A DNA stretch of 64,000 nucleotides, taken from positions 15,307,059-15,371,058 of the forward strand of contig JAJEKV010000004.1 of NCBI GenBank assembly GCA_021234155.1. The letters are read 5' to 3'. Source of the DNA: Isoetes taiwanensis (lineage: Eukaryota; Streptophyta; Lycopodiopsida; Isoetales; Isoetaceae). Position numbers and translations under genes: made by a program. Below the pieces are notes generated by a model. That model made no database searches and had not been told where the DNA came from. It was given only the letters and a program-made list of their open reading frames with translations. Shown here in pieces: positions 32,070 through 44,900 of this stretch (its first letter is position 1; every line of letters starts with the position of its first letter).

Positions 32070-34550
32070 TCGAGGCGTATGGCTCTAAGCGACCGAGCGG
32101 AATCTCATATGCATAAAGGGTGCGCCATGAGTCGCATCTAGACTTCCAAAAGACTACTATCCCAATCCAAGCCATTTCAACCTCATCTTAAAAAAATTTC
32201 TGCAAAGAGTGTGAATCGAACCTCCCACCCACGAGGGGATGAACCACCCGCCGTCCCCCTCCCGGTGCCAACCATCGAGGGGCATCATTTATGTTAGATT
32301 TATAATCTTCATTCATATTTAGGTTTAAATGTGTTAGAAAATATTTATGACCAAGATTAAGACCGAACCATGGTTTTCCTTAAGTCAGATATAGATCCCA
32401 TTTTGTGTCCTTCTCACTTAGCTTGTCAAGCATGTCATTGTCTACAAAGTAGCCTTATTTTCGAGACTTTTTCTTGGCAATCCAACTAGTTGCCAAGGGC
32501 TTAGCAATTGTTGCTACGACATGCCAACACATGTTATAGATACAACATTATCAAGTGTCTTCAGCCATACCTTTGATTTCATAGATAATTGTCTAGAAAA
32601 CATTCTATCAATGCATTCTAGCCCAGTACACTGAGTCTACCCAGAGACATGGAGTCTTGTTACCAACCCATCTCAGCAAGTAGAATACTCGCATATAGGA
32701 ACTCTAGAGTCAGTAGAGATCGACGTTTGTTTTATGTTATGCACGTTTGGCCAGTCAAATAGACCAAGCGGACCTTCGTTGTAGACCCTTGACCCGTTCA
32801 ATACGAGAGCTGCTTGACCACATCAAGGCATTCGAAAGCAAAGGACACCTTATGAAGGAAACTTCATCGGGTCAACGATCGACACGGTAAATAGAAGAGC
32901 CAAGCTCAAATAATGAATGGAAGACTGCAAAAAGGACAACTAAGACATCAAGGACAAACATATGAGTGCCAAGAAGGGCGGCTAAATAACCGATGAGCAC
33001 CAAGGCACTTACGCTATTGATCATAGTAGGGGAGGAACATCTTCTAGCCAATAATATTCTCCAAGTGCCATAGTGCCCCGAGAAAGGGCCCCATAATGTG
33101 AGACTATTGTCATAGCTCTGTGACCAACAAATAAATGACTTCATCGATTATTTACATCGGAGTTTCTAAGAGAGGATACCGAGCACACCTCCTATGGAGG
33201 ACAACATCTTAGACATACAGGCTCATGGCAGTATTAGATCTAGGCTTTAAACAGAGAAGTTTTGGCTAAGGATGAATTGCACACCATTGGAGGCCAGATT
33301 GCTCAAGAATAAGAGTATGCCAGATTGCAATCAACTTAGTCATCGTCAGCTCTGATTCTCCGTGGTAGCTACATCAACTTTGATAGCACCATTACCTTGC
33401 AGAAAGAATGACCTCCTAGCCTTAGAGATTAGAGGTCCATCAACAATAAAACGAGGCATAATAGTAATAATTGATTCTTTGCAACATTAGAGATCTTGCA
33501 CATGGATGCGAACAAGCTTAAGTCCTAAGAAGGAGGAGAGGTTGAACAATTTGAAGTGGTGAAACACACAACATTGTCATCACTCTTATATCAGCAACAT
33601 GGGACTACCAAGCTCAAGAGCAGACATGAAGGAGATCGATAGAGTCAACACAACACGATCGAACAAGGAGTTAGAAGAATCATCCTCAAATCTTCTAACA
33701 TCCAAGACATGATGATTCAATATGGAAGATTCTATAGAGTGAAGAACATGACCTCCAAGCTTTTGGAAAGCGACATAAAGACCTTACATCATCAACCACG
33801 TCATCAAGTTCATTACCATGGTTACCCCTAATGAGGGAAGTCAACCTCCACATCTAGGGAAGCACAAATAGAAGATGTTCATTAAAAAGACAAAGTTCTA
33901 TGAAGGATTATGCAACAACTCCAAGGAGGTCAGATTCTTCAACAACTTGAGGGCAACATCGTCTTGCTATGCCAATGAATGATGAGTAGACGAGCTTTTA
34001 GCAAGCCCGGATTTCTATGGTTAGATAGACGAATATACTAGATGGATGATAACATCCATGATGGGATTGGGAAGCAATTCCACGTGAATTTTTATTTATT
34101 TATTTATTTAAAAGGATGGACCCAAGAATTGAGCAAAGCTTCAAGGATTGGGAAGAAAAACATATCGAGTAACTAAAGTTATACACATTTATTGACGGAT
34201 ATCCAACATATTGAAACCTCTTTGTGAGCTTGATCACCTCGCTAAGTAGGATTCACTACTAGGATAATTGTTCCATGTATAACATGAGTACCTCCACAAC
34301 ATAAGGAATAATCCGACCCAAAGAAGAGAAGCAATCTAACAAGTCCGACCAACTTCTTAGATGACATCAACTCAAAGGTGGGACTATTTCTAGAGGGTAA
34401 TAACCAAGAAAGTGTAATTCCTAGAGCCTAGATTAGATCTAAAATAAGAATAATTATTTGATTGCATAGACTTTTGTGACCAAAGGAAATGTCTTGATGG
34501 CAAAACCTTGTGGTCAAAGGACTTAAATAAATAATTCATTAACTCATAAC
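32070..34550 (+). other. Decayed gag-region DNA, no clear gene
   Basis: Between the tandem repeats and the protease no continuous frame is readable. Short plus-strand pieces such as LWRTTS/MEDNILDIQAHG near 33190 and a Lys-rich stretch near 33860 could be gag remnants. A TTTA microsatellite sits at about 34091-34110. Confidence 0.35.
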
Positions 34551-34589
34551 TTTGCATCTCCTAGATGGCAAATATCTCTAATGGTAAGA

Positions 34590-34930
34590 CTCCTAAGTCT
34601 AAGTCTATACCAGAAAGTATGGCAAGATGGAACAATTCGCAGCACCAAAGGAACAAAAGTCAACTTCGACATCACCTTAAGCGGAGCAAAGTTAAGCATC
34701 GATGCCAAAGTTATCAGCGACAAGTATGCCCTCATAGTAGACATGGAATAATTAAAACCCGGCTACGGAAATAATTGATTGCCGTGAGCAAGAAATGTCC
34801 ATCCTAGTACCAAATGGCAAGCACCTTACAATTAAAGTTAAGAAAGTCATTTCAGTCATGCAATGCATGATGTCACCCAAAAAGCTAGGTAAGTACATTA
34901 AAAGAGATGAGGTCACATATATCATAAGCT
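34590..34930 (+). pseudogene. Gypsy protease region
   Basis: The plus strand across frames reads KLSIDAKVISDKYALIVDME followed by LKPGYGN, then IDC-type sequence, REQEMSILVPNGKHLTIKVK and LGKYIKRDEVTYIISCKL. This is the C-terminal half of a chromovirus-type aspartic protease and its linker (L.G.DWL......IDC....(V/I)). The catalytic DTGA/DSGA triad lies upstream in unreadable sequence. Confidence 0.62.
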
Positions 34931-36250
34931 GTAAGCTGTCGACCCCGATTGCAAATATATAAAGGAAGACCTTAGTTTCAATCAGTTATCTAAGGCAATT
35001 GTGATCTAATTACAGAGCTTCATGACATCCTTTCAGATGAAAATTGGAAAAATCAAATGCAGAATTACTTTTGCACCAGATGCAAAGCCAGATAATAGAA
35101 CTCAAGAGGCAATGGAAGAAATTGTTGGAAATTGGGTTCCTTATGCCAAACGTATTACGATTTGCGGTAATCGTTCCCTTTGGGAAGAAGAAAGATGGAA
35201 GTATAATGCCAACTCAATAAGCATACAATAAGGAACAAGTACGTATTGCGAAGGCCAGACGACTTAATGGACCAGCTTCAGGGAGCAATTCTTCAAAATC
35301 GATCTAAGATCTGGATGTCATCAAATCAACAAGGAGGAAACATCCATAAGATAGGTTTTAAAATGCAGTATGATCATTATAAATTACAGTGACGCCTTTT
35401 CATCTATCAAATGCGATGACAACACTTATGCTGCTGACGAACGACGTCTTTATAAACTTTTTAGATGAGTTTATCATTATTCTAAATTACAGTAAGTCCA
35501 TGGAGGAACATCTGGTTCATTTGTGAATAGTATTAGGAAAGTTGAGACTGCATCGTCTTTATGCTAAACTCTAAAAGTGCTATTTTGCAACAAGTAAGAT
35601 GAAATATGTCGGGCATGTAGTGACACCAGAAGGAATCTCCACCGATCCAGCAACGATTGAAGTGATAGTCAATTGCCAGCTCCAAAGAACATGTCTGAAG
35701 AGAGAAGCTTCTTATGCATTGCGGATTATTATAGGCAAATTGTAAAACATTTTGCTAAGTGAGCAGCCCCTTTCTCAGATATCACTAAGCACAAGAAAGT
35801 CAAAATTGGGTTGCACATTACCAACAGATGCAAGTGAGTGGCAACTGGAGGAGTCCTCATGCAAGAAGGAAGAGTAATCTCATACGACTCCAAAAAGATG
35901 AACGATGTCGAGCAACATTGTTTCACCCATGATCAGGAATGTCTAAGGGTCATAAGAGCTTTACGCATATGAGGCATTATTTGCTTGGAGGCAATTTCAG
36001 TTGGATACAGACCACCAAAGCCTCGAATATATCTTCAATTTGAGGTGAAGATGCTGGATGGAATTCCTTGAAGAGTATGACTTCGAGATAGTCTATAAAC
36101 CAGGTAAACTAAATGTGGTTGATGACACACTCTCTCGATGACTATTGGAGATTCGAGGTAGTCTATAAACCAGGTAAACTAAATGTGGTTAATGACACAC
36201 TCTCGATGACTATTGGAGATTCGAGTGCATTGCAATGCCATCTCCACATT
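34931..36250 (+). pseudogene. Gypsy reverse transcriptase and RNase H
   Basis: Readable blocks in order are KKLLEIGFLMPNVLRF and KKKDGS (RT entry, P..SPW..P....KK.DG), then LQGAXFF-type KIDLRSGCHQI (the D.RSGYHQI box), a divergent FLDEFII region with YSKSMEEHLVHL (after F.D(D)I), then KMKYVGHVVTPEGISTDPAT and a YYRQIVKHFAK connection. RNase H follows: LPTDAS, GGVLMQEGRVISYDSKKMN, a YEALFAWRQFQL stretch, TDHQSLEYI and YKPGKLNVVDDTLSR. This is unmistakably Ty3/gypsy pol. Many single-base shifts and a 70-bp tandem duplication at its end break it. RNase H runs into the nested insertion at 36329. Confidence 0.85.
36085..36225 (+). repeat. 70-bp tandem duplication at the RNase H end
   Basis: GTCTATAAACCAGGTAAACT with its flanks, through the LSR stop region, occurs twice 70 bp apart (36091 and 36161). 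Confidence 0.85.
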
Positions 36251-36328
36251 GTCCAATGAATTCGACAAAAGATTGAAGAGAATTTGCACTCAAGCAAAGA
36301 ATTCAAGGAAGTATGAGGCTAATTCTTG

Positions 36329-36375
36329 CTTCTAGAGCCTAGTTGCACTCAACCAACACAATGCAACAACATGCT
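36329..36375 (-). repeat. LTR-start repeat at the left edge of the insertion
   Basis: About 45 bp including GCTTCTAGAGCCTAGTTGCA and CTCAACCAACACAATGCAAC, identical or nearly so to 37071-37114, 742 bp away. Confidence 0.8.
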
Positions 36376-36914
36376 GGAAATGAGCCATGTGGCCCTCCCC
36401 TTTGTTTCCAAAATAATAGTACAAAAATATTTCCCTCTAATAATCCCTCATGCACACCGGCCTTTTTGGGCATACAAAAGCATCAAAGAACCCCAAAGGA
36501 TCCAAAACTCAATGAGTTCATAGAGATTTATAGGCCTCCGTCGCTAATGTCCAACACGACCCCAACATGCCAAGATTCTTGCAAAGGACGTCTCCACAAC
36601 CATCTTGAGCAGATCTACAAAAGGAACAAAGAAACACCTGGTACGAGGACCCCAACCTTGGCACAAAGGCCGCCACATCATTGGCATATGAGGGCCCACC
36701 ACTACGGCGCAAGGGCCCTCAACATCAACCCCACTTAAACCCCAACATTCAAGACATAAGAGTTGCCCCAACAGTAATGCCTGGCATGAGAGCCTCCAGC
36801 CTCACAAGATCAAGAAGTCAAACAATGAGCCAAACAACAAAAACACTAAGACATTGACCATAAGAAGACTCCAATCACAAAAAGGTTGTAACGCAGGGCT
36901 AAAACTAAAAGGGG

Positions 36915-37114
36915 GGGGGGTGGGGCATGCGACTACAAAGGGGAGACTTCGAGGAGGCGGTGATGAAGATGGGAGGAGTGCAACAAGTCTATAAATACCC
37001 AAGGGGACACCCTCAACTAGCCTCAAGAAGCGGATTTATCCGCTAATCTCAAAACGCAGATAAATCGCGACTTCTAGAGCCTAGTTGCACTCAACCAACA
37101 CAATGCAACAACAA
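36915..37114 (-). repeat. LTR-like terminal sequence, minus orientation
   Basis: On the minus strand: TGTTGGTTGAGTGCAACTAG at 37100, CTCTAGAAG, GATTAGCGGATAAATCCGC, CTTGAGGCTAGTTGAGGGTG and a TATA-like GTATTTATAGAC near 36995. It matches the plus-oriented copy at 46720-46930 and fragments at 36329 and 47588. Confidence 0.7.
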
Positions 37115-40100
37115 CATGAAAAAAAAGGCGTAAAAACAAGAAACTAAATGTCTAAAAGAATTAAGGGTACAATATCACCACTTAGGAACCACAACGGCAA
37201 AGAAAAGAGCAAAGCGAAGGGAAGTAAGAGACCGGGAGCACATCCAAACAACCAAGAATACTAAAAAGAATACTACGATACCCCACGATTAAGGAATGAG
37301 GAATCTAAGTAAGAAAGCAACCACGAAGGTCTACATCTGTCAAGACAAATAGCAAACACCGGAAACAAAAAGTGCAAGAGTTAAACGACTCAAATGGGGT
37401 ATGTTATGACATGTACACAAAACTACAAAGGGATGAAGGCATGCGACCACGCTAAAGATGGACAAGCTAGTTTGAACAATCCCTGCATGAACCACCACAA
37501 TATTGGCACAAGAGTCGACCACGTGTGGCCTCCAAACCCCATACGAGGGAACATCAAGAACTTCAGAATTAATTAACAAGCACAAAGCCACAAGATCCAT
37601 GAGGTGCTAGCAACATAAGTTTAAAGGACCGTGATTCCAAAAATAGCGGATCAAGACTAAAGGCTCCATCAAACCAAACATACAAGAAGTACATACAAGA
37701 GTCCAAAACCACAAACCTCAAAATGCAAAGAATGGAAACACCAAGCAATACAAGCAACAAAGCGACAAAGTAACACCAATTGAAGATGCCTCTCATCACG
37801 CATGTGACAAATAACTCTAGAGAAGCTAGAAAGAGTGATCCGAAAGGTCTAATCAGAAGTGGACTAAAAACACGAACTCTGCCAAACAAAAATGAGGCTA
37901 GACGAGCATGATGAAGAAATCTACACTCCTAATTCTCCAAGGGCTAGCTAGAAGATAGGTAAACAAAGCAAGAAGATAGGTAAACAAAGAACACTATGCC
38001 ATGCCAAAGAATTATGAGTAGCCAAAGAACTTCAAAAAGTGAAGTACTGCTTTGCAAAAATTCCAAGCGCAAATTACTATGAGCAACTAAGGAAAATCCA
38101 TCCAACGTGATAATGCCGAAAAGTCCGAACAAGATCCCCTACACTCGAGCAAACCAAACCTCACAAGAAGGTGAACAGACCAAACCTCACAAGAAAGTGA
38201 ACAACCAAACCTCCCAAGAAAGTGAACAGACCATGTACATAACTATAACTCAACTAAACCTCTAGGGGAAGAACACGTCAAAAGGCGTAAAGCTCAAAAA
38301 TAAGAAAGAGCATATGAGGTGACAACCTAACTAATCGACTAGAGTAGGCATAAGAAGAGTTTAAACTGGCATAGACCACAATTACTCCTGACTATAACTC
38401 AAATAGACAACACGTGGCCATAAACCTCTAGGGCAGAACTGCATAAAAGGGTAAAGTACAAAACATAACAAGAGAGGAGGTCATGTGACAACCTAACTTA
38501 TCCACTAGGGTACACATAAAGGAACTAGAGACATAAAAAGACCATAACTCAAATAGATAACACGTGGCCATAACCTCTAGGGCCAGAACTCAGCCAAAAG
38601 GGTAAAAGTACAAAACATAAACAAGAGAGGAGGTCATATGACAACCTAACTTATCCACTAGGGTACACATAAAGGAACTAGAGACACAAAGTCTGCAATC
38701 AGCAATACCACAACTTGTACAAACTCACACCACAAACTAAACTAACTCGAACCTCGACCGGAAAAAAACAACTACCCTAACTTCAACACTCAAGAGCTCA
38801 AAACTTCCCAACCTAGCATTTACAAAAGCACAATAATCTCAACTTCATCACTTACCTTCAAGACTTTCAAACCTAGCAATTACTAGAAAACAATTCTATG
38901 AGGCATACAACTAGCTAGAATACCACCTACAAAAACTCATAAGAAAATAAAAAGTGTCGTGAACCTCGACTATACCTCAAAGGGCGGAACTACAAGCTAG
39001 ACAAATATTGTGAAATTCTAAAGTTCCAAACTAAAACCGGACAAAAAGATATTGAAGGTGTACCAACATTCACATAACAAAATCGATGGTATGACTCTCA
39101 CAACTCTAAACTAACACAAATGATTCGAAAAAGACTAGGGTCTTTCTAAAGACGCATTTGAAAGGCCTCATAAAAAGAGAGAAGGCATACCCATATGACC
39201 TACAAGCTAACAATTCAAGCATTGTAACAACTTCGAAAGAAACAATTGACAACATAGATGCCAAGGAGCAAAGAACTCTCAAGACGTACTTATCATGAAA
39301 GCAGATAGCTTCAAGGGCCTCTTAGATACCCCCACATGCCAGAATGATTAAAACGATGAGCCAATCTGGAAATACTTGAAAATACATGTTCATGGACCTC
39401 CAAGGCTTGCTAAAACAAATAACCCGCAATAAAGCATTGGGCCAAAATTGTAGTAAACCAGCAAGGTAGACAAAAGATAATCTCACTAAATAGACTTAAA
39501 TGGGCACAAGTTGAAGTAAACGAATAAGGTTCCACCCACATAACTAATAAGGTTCCACCAACATAATGTAAAATGAGAACTGCAGTACAAGGTGGAAATC
39601 CAAAGAAACTCAAATAGCACCTCCTCTATGCCTTAAACTCAAGCAACCAGAATCTCCTACTACTCAACGATACCACACCTTCTTCAAGCCTGCACCACAA
39701 ACTAAACTTACAGCACTCAAAAGTTTCCAATTATCCACTTCCAAAATGAACAAAGATTATACAACAGGGTTCTAGCGAGTGCTATATCAAGATTAAAAAA
39801 GAGCCAACATGTGAATGCAAAGATGGGTTTGTGCCACTAGTAGTAGAAAGAGCAAGAGGGAATGACCGCAAGAATCAAAAAAGAAACGAACAAAGAAAAT
39901 TAACAATGGCAGCCAGCTCCATTGCTATAAATACAACACCATCCGAAGGCCACCGACTACCGTTGCTCTAAGCCACGTGTAAATGAGTCAAACCATCAAC
40001 CGTTAGAAACTCCTTAGTTGCGTAAAATGGATGAAGTCCGAGGGCTAGACCAAAGCCACGTGATAAAAAAACCATCTCATATCGCATCAACAGACGCAAA

Positions 40101-41940
40101 GCTCTAACGTGATCACACCGTTTTGTATGTCGCGCATATCCCGCCATGAAGTCCGAGGTTCAAAGAACAGTTGCATTGAGCTCATGGTGCATAAGATAGC
40201 CCGATCGTCCAAGTTGCCGCAGCCTATACAATTCAGAGAAACCGCGCAAATGCAAATCTTATGAAAGGTAAATAGACTTATACTTTGACACATTGTGGAT
40301 CAGGTATAGAGACCCAAACGTCATGTTAGCGGATCGACCGGATAAAAGGACCTCAATAGAAATTTAAAATCAGAGGATCCATTTCACCACAACCGCAATA
40401 AAGAAAACAAAGGAGAACATATCTATGAGCTACTTACTAAAAGTAAAAGAAGCAAACATGCCTAAGTCTTGCTCCAAAGCTGACCCATAAGATAAGTGCA
40501 ACTCAAGCATATGCTCACTATTCGTAAGATCCGCAATGACCCGCATCATTGGATCACAAATATAGAACTCAAATGCTATGCAAGCCTCGCAAGAGGTGCA
40601 AAGAACCGGAAGAGGCCAAAATTAAGTACATGAGGCAACTATAACACTAGGAACTAAACCAACATAAGGTGCACAAGGCGACAGCCCAGATGAGCACCAA
40701 TGGAATCTAGAGCCTTAATCAACATCGAAAACCAAGTTCATATAGATATGAAAGACTAGCAAGGCTATGATCAGCACAAGAAGGAAACCTACAAGGAGGG
40801 AACCCCGCCAAACAACAAATGTAGCTAAGACAACCGGTCAACCAAAAGAACAAGGGCAGCTCGAGGGACTTCAAGGCAATGCAATATACGGCCTTAACAT
40901 GCTTCATTCCAAAGAAGGCAATTGCTAACCAATGCAACATGCTGAATTCGGCCCTGGGGAAATAACCGCTGATTGAAATTCCAAATGACTCCAAAGACAA
41001 CAAAACGCACCTTGCAAAGATCAAGCGACTTCTCCGCAGTTGCATACAACATAGCTCTTGAATGAAATTTAAGCTACACCAACAGAAAAGGCCGGAACAA
41101 TCCACAACAAGCAAGATGATCATAAACCCCGCCGAACACGACAATCCAGAGGCTAGCCATGCACAAGGCTGCCGGCTTCAAAAATATGGGACCGTGAACT
41201 CCGCGGCACAATCCAGAAGTTGAAGATGCAAGCCAACATAATAGAGTTACGGGGGATCGACCAGGACTCTGCGTGACATGCAAAAGCTGCAGAGAACATA
41301 ACCAAATGCACAAAAACATGACCACCATCCATATCCATCTTAGTTAACCGAGAAGGTAACTGTGAAAGAATGATGAATGAACAAGACCGAGTAATCGCAT
41401 GACCCCTAGTTCGACCAGGCAAATGTAATGCAAGAGATCAAGACGCAAGATCATTTGCCCATGAAGTTTACCACTACAAAGACTCAAACGCTCTCCCGAT
41501 TACTAAAAAGGACTCACGATTAGAGGCAACAGTGAGTTAGAGAAGAAAGAGCAACTCCGAGGCACAAGACCGTGAGCAACCGACTAAGAATAGGAAACAA
41601 AACGAACAGAAGAGGAAAATACATGCACATACTCCAGAAAACCCTAAACCACAACGTAGCTTAACAATATGAAAACATCCGTGACCGCCCCAAAGATAAC
41701 CCCGACCCCTTGCAAGACAGCCTTCATAGAGCCGTGACTATGGCAACGCACCTAAACCACGAAGCAAAACCCGCCGTAAAGACTAGCGCAGAGGCCCGGC
41801 CGCCATAAGAAAGGCAAAATCTTCCAACGACAAGCCGGGCCCAAGAATGAAAGCAAAATCAGAACGGTAATGCTCTACACGCACATGCTTCACTTAACCG
41901 AACAAATGACACCGTGAGGCATGCGACTACAAAGGGGGGA
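37115..41940 (-). other. Purine-rich non-coding interior, left unit
   Basis: About 4.8 kb without a recognisable protein frame. It contains short direct repeats such as AGAAAGTGAACA near 38165-38230 and duplicated ACAACCTAACTTATCCACTA blocks near 38490 and 38640. The minus strand is T- and G-rich, like the interior of the right unit on the plus strand. Confidence 0.5.
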
Positions 41941-44900
41941 GGCTCAGACGGTTCTTGAGCCTCCTCCTTAGCTGGTTTCTCCCACCTCGCCGCCTCCTCT
42001 TGGTGTTTGTCCACCGACCGGGTTGTGATCAGAGCCTCCTTTCCGTGCACGCACCCTTTCTAGGAACGCCGCGGGTTTCAGATGGTTTGCGGGCTCCCTC
42101 GGGTTGGAGATCGCTCGCGATAAAGCCTCCCACCTGGGGACTATGGAGGGTTTGTGGGCATTTACCGCCTCTGGATGCGCTGGTTGTGCGTGCTTTGCCG
42201 TCGAGTCTCCATTGTGACCTTTTCGGGTTGTATGAGTTCCCTCCGTTTTCTTTGGTTGTTGCCCTCCGGGCTTGTTTCTTGTTTCCGTTTGCCATGCAGT
42301 GGAACCTACCATCCAAGCAGCCTTCTTTCGATTCACTGTTGGATTCACCCGCGGGAAAGCGTTGGGCCCGGGTTTGGCGCCTCACCCAAGCTTCGCTGGC
42401 AATTTTAGGGCTGATTGGCTGCTCGGGGCGGTTTTGCGGTTCCCTCCCTCGTTCGGATCCCGGCTGCGTGCAGGGGTATTTGTTGTAGGTGGGTGACCTT
42501 GGCGGCAGCCCGCGCTGCCAATGAGTCGGCCGGAGTTGGCGGGGTTCGGTGTTCTCTGCAGCGGTGCTGCCCATACCGGTTGCAATTGAGCCTATTTGGC
42601 ATTGATTCTGTTTCGCGGAGTTGGTTTGTTTTCTTTGCTCTTGTTTCATGCTTGTAAAGACGGGTCTTGAGCAGATTGTGCCTCACCTTGCTTTCGTTTC
42701 CTTTTGATTCACAAGTTTTTCCCAGCTCGTAGGACTTGGGTCTGTGTTTTTGCTTGGTTTATTTCTGGGTTGTGCTTAGCTCTTAGTTTGTGGCTAATCC
42801 CGTTGTTTCATGAGGGCTCGCGCTTGTTTTGTCCAGCCTCTACTGTCTTTATACAGAGCTCGCCGCCCGCCTGGTTTAACTGGGTTTTCTCCTAGCTTTG
42901 TGCTGGCTCAACTTTCCTTACTGTTTTGCTCTGTATGGTTCATTGTTCGCATTCTTTGGTTGTGGATTTGGTCAAGGCAAGCCTTGCCGGGGTCGTAGTT
43001 GACTATAGGTTGTATTATTTTTCTATCTTGCTGTTGTCATTTGTTGACCATGGTTTCAGAGATCCTTTGGTTTTGTCCCGCTGGCCGGTCTTTACCAGTG
43101 CTCAGTTCGAATCAAGACATAAAGAGATGACAGTAAATTCTACTCATGATAATCGTCGAGATCAACAGGTTTGAGCGGTTGGAAGGTGGACGATCATGCT
43201 CTGGTATTTGGCTTTCAACCTCCTTTTGTACGCAGACTTTTTCATGTCACTGGAAGGATTGAACTTTTCACATTAAACGACAGCTTGTTATTTGCAAGGG
43301 CTGGGTATTTTTCCAGTAGATTGTCATTGGTCCATGTCTGCGTTTCCGCTCTTCAGCCTCTGCTAGTTTACTAAGCTAGGGCTCTAAGATTGCCATGGTT
43401 ATGTTGTTATTTTCATGCTAGTTCAGGTTTGCAGCCTCTTCTTTCTTCCTTTTCCTGTAGTGTCGGATTTAAACAAGCTGTGACGTCCTTATGGGTTGCC
43501 ACGGGAGTACATAATTCTAATTCTAGCAGTGCTTGTAGTAGTGTGTACCCGAGTACCTCTGTCTACTTTCTGAACCCATGCACATTTCTCTAAAATGCGT
43601 AAGTCTTTGCACATTTTTCTATGGAATTTCCCAGGTTCATGTTATGGATCAGCACAAGATACATGAGAATTGGGTTGTCTAGTTTGTTGTCTCTTTATTC
43701 TGTTTACACTAACGTGTTGTTTTTCCTGTTGAGAGTTTGCGGACCTATTTAGGGTGACTATTGCTATCCACTGCACTCTTTCCCTAGCTGGTGGTGGCTG
43801 TACATTTTTAGATGTGTTCTGTGCAAGGCTGCCCTTAGCTCATGTCAGCTTTTTATATCCCTCCATCTAGCCATCCTGAATCAAGCTTCAGCTATGTTTG
43901 TAGCATTTTGTGTTTGATCCACTCTTCTTGAGTTCAATGTTATGCAAGTGTTCTATAGATTCCTCGGTTCCTATATATGGTCACATTTGTCTCTTATGGC
44001 AGCCACTAGATATGAACTATTGGATTATAGGATATTTTGTTTATAGCCTCTTGGCCTGGTTTTCTGTTTTAGTGTGTCATTCTTAGCTACCATCTTCTAG
44101 TTTCCTTGGAGCTGATTTAGTATCTAAAGTACTTTTGCATAATTCAAGTTTGCAGATTAGCGTTCAATGCTGACAGCCGGAGCCGAATCCCGTGAGCCTG
44201 TTGTTATAGATGCCTCCCTTGCCTTGTCGGGAACTTAAGATGCTTTCGTTTTTGCTTTAGTTTTCCTGCTTTCGGTCTGGTGATTCTGCAAGCAGCTCTT
44301 GTGTTGGGGCTTCACGGGACCGAAGTTTTTTAGTTTGTGGAACCAGATAGGCAAGCCTTGCCTTGAATTTGTGGAGCAATATGTTGGCTGGATTTGGATT
44401 TTCGCCTGTGCATTTTAAGTGTCACCTTGTTATGTTGCTTCATCTAAACTTTCTTGACGAGCTTGATTGTTGGTTTCAGTTTTTGTAGTTTTCAGCACTC
44501 GGGTGGATATTTTGCCGTTGGAATAGTGTGGTTAATACTGTGGTTTGTGCTAGCATTGCCAGGATGTATAATGTTATTTTCCATGCACAGTCTTGCACTC
44601 TCATTGGACAGCCACCTTGGGTATCATTGCATTTGCATTTCATCTCAATTGTCTTTGGAATCCTTTTTTATTGTTTTTGATATTGTAGTGTGGCAGCCTT
44701 CATCTAGAATGCACTTGTGACATCATGCACTTATGCACTTGGTATAGTAAGCATTTCAAGTTTCTTATCCATCTATTTCCCAGGCACTTGAACTGCCTTA
44801 GGTGTTGGGGCACCATTGACTTACAGATTCTTCGAGGTAGTCTCTATATTTTGCTTCGACCATTTCATTTAAGTCGAGTTATGTTTTAAGGTCAGCGTAG

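Noticed and set aside
36343-36738. 131-codon plus-strand ORF
   Set aside because: It lies in the LTR-like sequence at the left edge of the nested insertion and begins in the repeat. No motif was found, so it is probably chance.
41955-42488. 177-codon plus-strand ORF, among the longest in the window
   Set aside because: Composition is Leu/Ser/Pro/Trp-rich as expected from GC- and T-rich non-coding DNA. Several overlapping frames on both strands are equally open, and no motif is visible.
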